Source: JANPPS01 sp965246835
Lineage (GTDB): Bacteria; Pseudomonadota; Alphaproteobacteria; Acetobacterales; Acetobacteraceae
Direction: 5' to 3'
Length of the DNA: 64,000 nucleotides
Assembly (NCBI GenBank): GCA_965246835.1
Contig: CBDFFQ010000001.1
Span: 2,604,001 to 2,668,000 of the forward strand
The notes beneath the pieces were generated by a model. The model had not been told where the DNA came from. It saw only the letters and a program-made list of their open reading frames with translations, and did no database searches. Positions 59,594-64,000 of the stretch are shown here, in pieces. Every line of letters begins with the position of its first letter. Position 1 is the stretch's first letter. Made by a program: the position numbers and the translations under genes.

Positions 59594-59836
59594 ATGCACA
59601 GCGTGGGTGTGTTCGAGGCGAAGAACAAATTGACGGCGCTCATCAACGAGGTCGAGGCCGGTGGCGAGGTGGTGATCACCCGCCGCGGCAAACCCGTCGC
59701 GCGGCTGGTTCCGGTGGTGCGGCAGTTCGACCGCGAGAAGGCGCGCTGGGCCGTCGAAGGCCTGATCGAGGCCAGCAAAGGCCTGAGCCTGGGCGGCCTG
59801 AAAATACGCGACCTCATCGATGAAGGGCGGAAGTGA
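59594..59836 (+). CDS. Phd/YefM-family antitoxin
   Basis: 80 residues. The N-terminal Phd fold is clear: GVFEAKNKLTALINEVEAGGEVVITRRGKPVARLVPV; the C-terminus (LSLGGLKIRDLIDEGRK) would bind the toxin. A GGAGG stands eight bases before ATG 59594. It overlaps the toxin start by four bases (GTGA). Antitoxins of this type autoregulate. The pair is inserted between murA and hisG, opposite in strand to both. Confidence 0.93.
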   Translation: MHSVGVFEAKNKLTALINEVEAGGEVVITRRGKPVARLVPVVRQFDREKARWAVEGLIEASKGLSLGGLKIRDLIDEGRK

Positions 59837-60252
59837 CCTTCGTCGTCGACAACTCGGTCGCAATAAGCTGGTGTTTTCAGGACGAGCACACACCCGACCT
59901 GGTCACGCTGCTGCGGCGGCTCCTGGTCGAGCGAGCTATGGCGCCCATGCTCTGGCCCCTGGAAGCATTGAACGTCTTGATGGTGTCAGAGCGCAAGCGA
60001 CGGATCGATCGAGTGGGCCGCCATCGGCTGACGGCGTTCCTGAGAGGCCTGCCGATCGACATTGACGACGAGACCGCACACTACGCCTGGCGCGACACGC
60101 AAGCCCTGATGGAGCGGCATGGGCTTACGAGTTATGATGCCGCTTATCTGGAACTGGCGCTTCGAACGGGCCTGTCCTTGGCCACTCTGGACCAGGACCT
60201 GGCCCGTGCCGCACGAGCCGAACAGGTGCATTGCGCCCTGGACGGCTCGTAA
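59833..60252 (+). CDS. VapC-type PIN-domain toxin
   Basis: 139 residues from GTG 59833. PIN-domain acidic residues: D in FVVDNSVAISW (residue 6), E in LWPLEALNVL, D in TSYDAAYLELALR and D in ATLDQDLARAA. It is predicted to be a metal-dependent ribonuclease (VapC family, tRNA or rRNA cleavage) held by the upstream Phd-like antitoxin. Ends nine bases before the convergent murA stop. Confidence 0.93.
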   Translation: MTFVVDNSVAISWCFQDEHTPDLVTLLRRLLVERAMAPMLWPLEALNVLMVSERKRRIDRVGRHRLTAFLRGLPIDIDDETAHYAWRDTQALMERHGLTSYDAAYLELALRTGLSLATLDQDLARAARAEQVHCALDGS

Positions 60253-60261
60253 CGCGCGAGG

Positions 60262-61518
60262 TCAGCCGCCGATCCGCTCGATCTCGGCGCCGCACGCCGC
60301 GAGCTTCTGCTCCACCGCCTCGTAGCCGCGGTCGAGGTGATAGACCCGGTTCACCACCGTTTCACCCCGCGCCGCGAGGCCGGCCAGCACCAAAGACAGG
60401 CTCGCGCGCAGATCGGTCGCCATCACCGGGGCGCCGCTGAGCCCACCCGGCACCCCGCGGATGATGGCGCTGGCGCCGTGCACGTTGATGCGGGCGCCCA
60501 TGCGGTTCAGCTCCGGCACGTGCATGAAGCGGTTCTCGAAAATGGTTTCCGTCACCATCGCGGCCCCCTCGGCCACCGACATCAGCGCCATGAACTGCGC
60601 CTGCATGTCGGTCGGGAAGCCGGGATAGGGCTCCGTCATCGCGTCGGCGCCGCGCAGGCCATTCAGGCGGCGAACCACGAGCGCGTCCCCGTCCTGCTGG
60701 ATGTCCACCCCGGCCTCGAGCATGGAGCGGCTGACGGCGCCCAGATGAGCGATCTGACCGCCGATGAGGCGGACGGAGCCGCCGGTGATGGCAGCCGCAC
60801 AGGCGTAGCTGCCGGTTTCGATCCGGTCCGGCAGGATCGGGTGGGTGGCGCCGTGCAAGCGGGGCACGCCCTCGATCACCAGCTTGTCCGTGCCGACGCC
60901 GGTGATTTTGGCGCCCATCGCGATCAGGCAGTGGGCGAGGTCCCCGATCTCCGGCTCCCGCGCCGCGTTGGCCAGCTCCGTCCGGCCATCGGCGAGGGCG
61001 GCGGCCATCAGCAGGTTTTCCGTGGCCCCGACCGAGGGCATCGGCAGGATGATCGTGGCGCCGCGCAGACCGGTGGGCGCGCGGGCGTCGATATACCCGG
61101 CCTCCAGCGTGATCAAGGCGCCCATCTGCTCGAGGCCCTTCAAGTGCAGGTCCACGGGCCGGGTGCCGATCGCGCAGCCGCCGGGCAGCGAGACCCGACC
61201 CTCCCGCACGCGGGCCAGCAATGGGCCGAGCACGAGGATGGAGGCGCGCATCTTGCGAACGATGTCGTACGGCGCCTCGGTATTGGTGATCGGGCCGCCG
61301 ATGGAGAGGTTGCGCTCATGCGGCTCGACCGCCGGGCCATGCTGCGCGACCAGGGCCGCCATGGTGGCGATGTCCGCCAGCCGCGGCACGTTGGTCAGCA
61401 CCAGGCGGTCATCCGTCAGCATGCCGGCAGTCATGAGCGGGAGCGCCGCATTCTTGGCGCCGCCGATCGGGATGTCGCCATGCAGCGGCTTGCCGCCGCG
61501 GATACGAATACGGTCCAT
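60262..61518 (-). CDS. murA: UDP-N-acetylglucosamine 1-carboxyvinyltransferase
   Basis: 418 residues. The N-terminal GGKPLHGDIPIGGAKNAALPLM, active-site loop with Cys in VSLPGGCAIGTRPVDLHL (about residue 117), and conserved GPLLARVREG and YPGFPTDMQAQFMAL blocks are intact. It starts peptidoglycan precursor synthesis and would be fosfomycin-sensitive because the Cys is present. It begins six bases after the dcd stop, so probably co-transcribed. Confidence 0.96.
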   Translation of the reverse strand: MDRIRIRGGKPLHGDIPIGGAKNAALPLMTAGMLTDDRLVLTNVPRLADIATMAALVAQHGPAVEPHERNLSIGGPITNTEAPYDIVRKMRASILVLGPLLARVREGRVSLPGGCAIGTRPVDLHLKGLEQMGALITLEAGYIDARAPTGLRGATIILPMPSVGATENLLMAAALADGRTELANAAREPEIGDLAHCLIAMGAKITGVGTDKLVIEGVPRLHGATHPILPDRIETGSYACAAAITGGSVRLIGGQIAHLGAVSRSMLEAGVDIQQDGDALVVRRLNGLRGADAMTEPYPGFPTDMQAQFMALMSVAEGAAMVTETIFENRFMHVPELNRMGARINVHGASAIIRGVPGGLSGAPVMATDLRASLSLVLAGLAARGETVVNRVYHLDRGYEAVEQKLAACGAEIERIGG

Positions 61519-61523
61519 CGAAC

Positions 61524-62078
61524 TTACATCCTCGGCAGGCTGACGCCGCGCTGGCGCATGTATTTGCCCGCCTTGTCGGCGTAGCTGATCTCGGGCGGGC
61601 TCGATCCTTGCAGGAACAGGAACTGGCAGATGCCCTCATGGGCGTGGATGCGGGCCGGGAGCGGGGTGGTGTTGCTGATCTCGATCGTGACCTGGCCCTC
61701 CCATTCCGGCTCCAGCGGCGTCACGTTCACGATGATCCCGCAGCGGGCATAGGTGCTCTTGCCCAGACAAATCACCAGCACGTCCCTGGGAATGCGGAAA
61801 TACTCGACGGTGTGGGCCAGGGCGAAGCTGTTGGGCGGAATGGTGCAGGTGGGGCCGGTGCGGGTCACGAAGGCGGTCTCGCTGAACGCCTTGGGGTCCA
61901 CGATGTCGCTATCGACGTTGGTGAACACGCGGAACTCGTCGGCCACGCGGGCATCGTAGCCGTAGGAGCTGAGGCCATAGGAGATCACGCCGTCCCGCCG
62001 CTGCGCGTCCACGAATGGCTCGATCATGGCGTGGTCTTGCGCCATGCGGCGAATCCAGTGGTCGGGCATGACGGACAT
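61524..62078 (-). CDS. dcd: dCTP deaminase
   Basis: 184 residues. Motifs: ISYGLSSYGYDARVADEF, PNSFALAHTVEYFRIPRDVLVICLGKSTYARCGIIVNVTPLEPEWEGQVTIEISNTTPLPARIHAHEGICQFLF (the trimeric dUTPase-like core with catalytic Glu) and the basic end. It converts dCTP to dUTP. First of the dcd-murA pair; a small conserved protein gene lies upstream. Confidence 0.96.
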   Translation of the reverse strand: MSVMPDHWIRRMAQDHAMIEPFVDAQRRDGVISYGLSSYGYDARVADEFRVFTNVDSDIVDPKAFSETAFVTRTGPTCTIPPNSFALAHTVEYFRIPRDVLVICLGKSTYARCGIIVNVTPLEPEWEGQVTIEISNTTPLPARIHAHEGICQFLFLQGSSPPEISYADKAGKYMRQRGVSLPRM

Positions 62079-62087
62079 GGCGGGGCT

Positions 62088-62270
62088 CTACACCCGGTCC
62101 GGCGTGTCGGGCAAACCCGGGGTAGGCTCCGCCGCGCGCGCGATCGCGCGGGACTGTTCCTTCCGGCGGCGCAGGTTCTCCCGGAGCGCGGCGGCCTCGC
62201 GTTCCTGGCGTAGGAGGCGGCCGGTGGGCTGGGGGGCCGGGCGGGGCGGCTGGCCGGGTGGCGTGTCCAT
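62088..62270 (-). CDS. Small hypothetical proline/arginine-rich protein
   Basis: 60 residues. A proline-rich start (TPPGQPPRPAPQPTGRLL) is followed by a single amphipathic, strongly charged helix (RQEREAAALRENLRRRKEQSRAIARAAE). No cysteine, signal or membrane segment. It ends nine bases before the dcd start and has natural composition, so it is probably real and co-transcribed with dcd-murA. Function unknown. Confidence 0.55.
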   Translation of the reverse strand: MDTPPGQPPRPAPQPTGRLLRQEREAAALRENLRRRKEQSRAIARAAEPTPGLPDTPDRV

Positions 62271-62327
62271 GGCAGCGGGATGCCGCCTTCACCGCCCCCC
62301 GTCAAGCCGCCAGGGCGATGCGTCCGG

Positions 62328-64000
62328 TCAGGCCTCCGCCACGGCGGGGGCGTGCCCGTGCCGCCGGCTATGCTCGGCCGTGCGGAGGATGTCCGTGATG
62401 ATCGCCTCCTCGTGCGGGCGCCCGTATAGATAGCCTTGGCCGCGATCGCAGCCCCAGGTGCTGAGCAACTCCGCCTGCTGGTGGGTCTCGATGCCCTCCC
62501 CGGTGGTCGCCAGGTTGAGTGACTTCGCCAATGAGATAATCGCGCGGACGATATTGGAGTCCTCCGCCTTCTGACCCAGACCGGACACGAAGGACCGGTC
62601 GATCTTGAGCACGTCCAGCGGCAGGCGCTTGAGATAGGCGAGCGACGAATACCCGGTGCCGAAATCGTCCACCGCCAGCTTGATGCCGAGGTCCTTCAGC
62701 TCCTCGAGCGTGCGGATCGTGGCCTCGACATCGCGCATGATCACGCCCTCGGTGATTTCGAGCTTCAAATAGCTGGCCGGCAGGCCGCTCTCGGTCAGGA
62801 CGCGCTTTACGTCCGCCACCAGGCTGTTGGACTGGAATTGCCGCGGCGAAAGATTGACGCTGAGGGTGATGCGGGGCGCGTCGGGGAAGGCGGCGTGCCA
62901 GGCGGCGGCCTGGTGGCACGCCTGCTCCAGGACCCACAGGCCGAGCGGCACGATGAGGCCGGTTTCCTCCGCAATGGCGATGAACCCGGCAGGTTGGATC
63001 AGCCCGCGCACCGGATGCTCCCAGCGGACCAGCGCCTCCACTTCCTGCAACTCGGCGCCGTGCTCGGCATCCATCTTGACGATCGGCTGATAATAGACGC
63101 GAAGCTGCCCATCCTCGATGGCCCGGCGCAACTCGTTCTCGGTTTCCAGCCGGGCGAGGCTGTCCGTGTGCATGCTCGCGTCGAACACGACGGCCCGGCC
63201 GCGCCCGTCCGACTTCGCGCGATACATGGCCACGTCCGCGTTGCGAAGGAGCGTCTCGGATTGATCGGGTTGCATGCCGCCCAGCGCGATGCCGATGCTG
63301 ACGGTGACCGTCACGTCCCGGTCATCGAGCCGGAAGGGGCGGGCGAACAGGGTGACGATCGTGTCGGCCACGACGGCCGCGTCCCCATCCGTCAGAAGAT
63401 GGCCGAGCACCACGACGAACTCATCCCCGCCCAACCGGGCCACTGTGTCTTCACTGCGGATGCAGGACTGGAGCCGTTCGGCGGCCTGGACCAGCAAAGC
63501 ATCCCCGATCTGATGGCCAAGGCTGTCGTTGATCAGCTTGAAATTGTCGAGATCGAGGAACAGCAAGCCCACCTGGCCGCCGCGCCGCTCGTTGCGGACC
63601 AGCGCCTGATGCAGGCGATCCTGCAGCAGAAGGCGGTTCGGCAGGCCGGTCAAGGTATCGTAGAACGCCTGCTGCATCAGCTGCTGTTCGAACGTTTTGC
63701 GGTCCTGGATGTCCCGAATGGTGACCACCACGCCATCGATCGCGGGTTCATGGAGCAGGTTGGTCATGACCAGCTCGATCCACCGCCACTCCCCGCTGCG
63801 CCGCCGGAACTGCAGCTCGGTCGTGCGGGTCAGGCCCCCGGCGAACGTGCCTCGCTGCATCTGGTCCAGCAAATCGCTCAGTGCGGCACGGGCGTCATGG
63901 TGGACGAAGTCGGCGATGTCATGGTCGAGAAGTTCGGTCGGACCATACTTCCAGCCGAACTCGGCGGCCGGGCTCTGATAGCTGATCCGGCCATCTGCGG
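62328..64000 (-). CDS. PAS-GGDEF-EAL cyclic-di-GMP protein, 5' end beyond the window
   Basis: At least 557 residues; the frame is open to the right edge, where it reads a PAS domain (DGRISYQSPAAEFGWK... then VVTIRDIQDRK). A GGDEF domain follows with an intact active motif RLGGDEF and an inhibitory I-site RSED five residues before it. The EAL domain has EALVRWEHP, NLSPRQF, LEITEGVIM and DDFGTGYSSLAYLK, so both cyclase and phosphodiesterase residues are preserved. It synthesises or degrades c-di-GMP in response to a PAS-sensed signal; net activity cannot be told. Confidence 0.93.
   Translation of the reverse strand, partial: ADGRISYQSPAAEFGWKYGPTELLDHDIADFVHHDARAALSDLLDQMQRGTFAGGLTRTTELQFRRRSGEWRWIELVMTNLLHEPAIDGVVVTIRDIQDRKTFEQQLMQQAFYDTLTGLPNRLLLQDRLHQALVRNERRGGQVGLLFLDLDNFKLINDSLGHQIGDALLVQAAERLQSCIRSEDTVARLGGDEFVVVLGHLLTDGDAAVVADTIVTLFARPFRLDDRDVTVTVSIGIALGGMQPDQSETLLRNADVAMYRAKSDGRGRAVVFDASMHTDSLARLETENELRRAIEDGQLRVYYQPIVKMDAEHGAELQEVEALVRWEHPVRGLIQPAGFIAIAEETGLIVPLGLWVLEQACHQAAAWHAAFPDAPRITLSVNLSPRQFQSNSLVADVKRVLTESGLPASYLKLEITEGVIMRDVEATIRTLEELKDLGIKLAVDDFGTGYSSLAYLKRLPLDVLKIDRSFVSGLGQKAEDSNIVRAIISLAKSLNLATTGEGIETHQQAELLSTWGCDRGQGYLYGRPHEEAIITDILRTAEHSRRHGHAPAVAEA

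Overview
The window is GC-rich alphaproteobacterial DNA, most likely from the Acetobacteraceae/Rhodospirillales. This is inferred from gene content and order: murA next to hisG-hisD-infA-maf-rng-yacG-tRNA-Phe, Nudix-(small membrane protein)-cca, moxR-DUF58-DUF4159, chorismate mutase-hisC-tyrC, and a hut pathway using HutF. Three layers can be separated.

(1) Positions 1 to about 6,600 are an accessory segment. It carries an IncQ-like replication module: a RepC-type initiator, a 676-codon fusion of a primase-polymerase domain to an IncQ RepA-type helicase, and a putative oriV with three tandem 22-bp iterons and an AT-rich stretch. Around it lie a HIRAN-domain protein and a CoiA-like nuclease that diverge from a dyad-rich promoter region, an HNH-type zinc protein, and a zinc-knuckle gene cut by the left edge. 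A 13-bp perfect inverted repeat at 6510-6551 lies close to where ordinary chromosomal genes begin. No integrase or mobilisation gene is visible, so an integrated or decayed plasmid-like element is an inference.

(2) Positions 6,697 to about 43,900 are mostly core chromosome: arfB, an SbmA-like ABC transporter, a moxR-DUF58-DUF4159-VWA operon, DUF1285/Nudix/DUF6111/cca, an MsbA-like exporter, rhlE, a TetR regulator, and a PEP-carboxylase-like gene with altered active-site motifs leading a chorismate mutase-hisC-tyrC-DUF1684 set. A modular repeat protein with three carbohydrate-binding-type units, MATE, PhzF and methyltransferase genes follow. Then come hutI-hutH-hutU with divergent hutF (histidine catabolism through formiminoglutamate and formylglutamate) and two small envelope proteins.

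(3) Positions 43,914-54,904 form one long, tightly overlapping minus-strand cluster. It encodes a molybdenum hydroxylase (FAD subunit plus fused 2Fe-2S/Mo subunit), a 6-hydroxynicotinate-reductase-like protein, a UPF0280/ApbE-like protein, an AA_synth-family protein and a complete branched-chain-type ABC importer with a fused LivH-LivM permease. The set looks like uptake plus hydroxylation/reduction of an N-heterocyclic or related compound; the substrate is unknown. REPIN-like palindromic repeats have landed in frame inside two of these genes, and single hairpin units sit in front of livHM and at the start of cca.

The right end (55,285-64,000) is the core tRNA-Phe/yacG/rng/maf/infA/hisD/hisG and murA/dcd neighbourhood, interrupted by a Phd-VapC type toxin-antitoxin pair. 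It ends in a PAS-GGDEF-EAL protein cut by the window edge. Product names rest on motif recognition by eye; no database search was possible.
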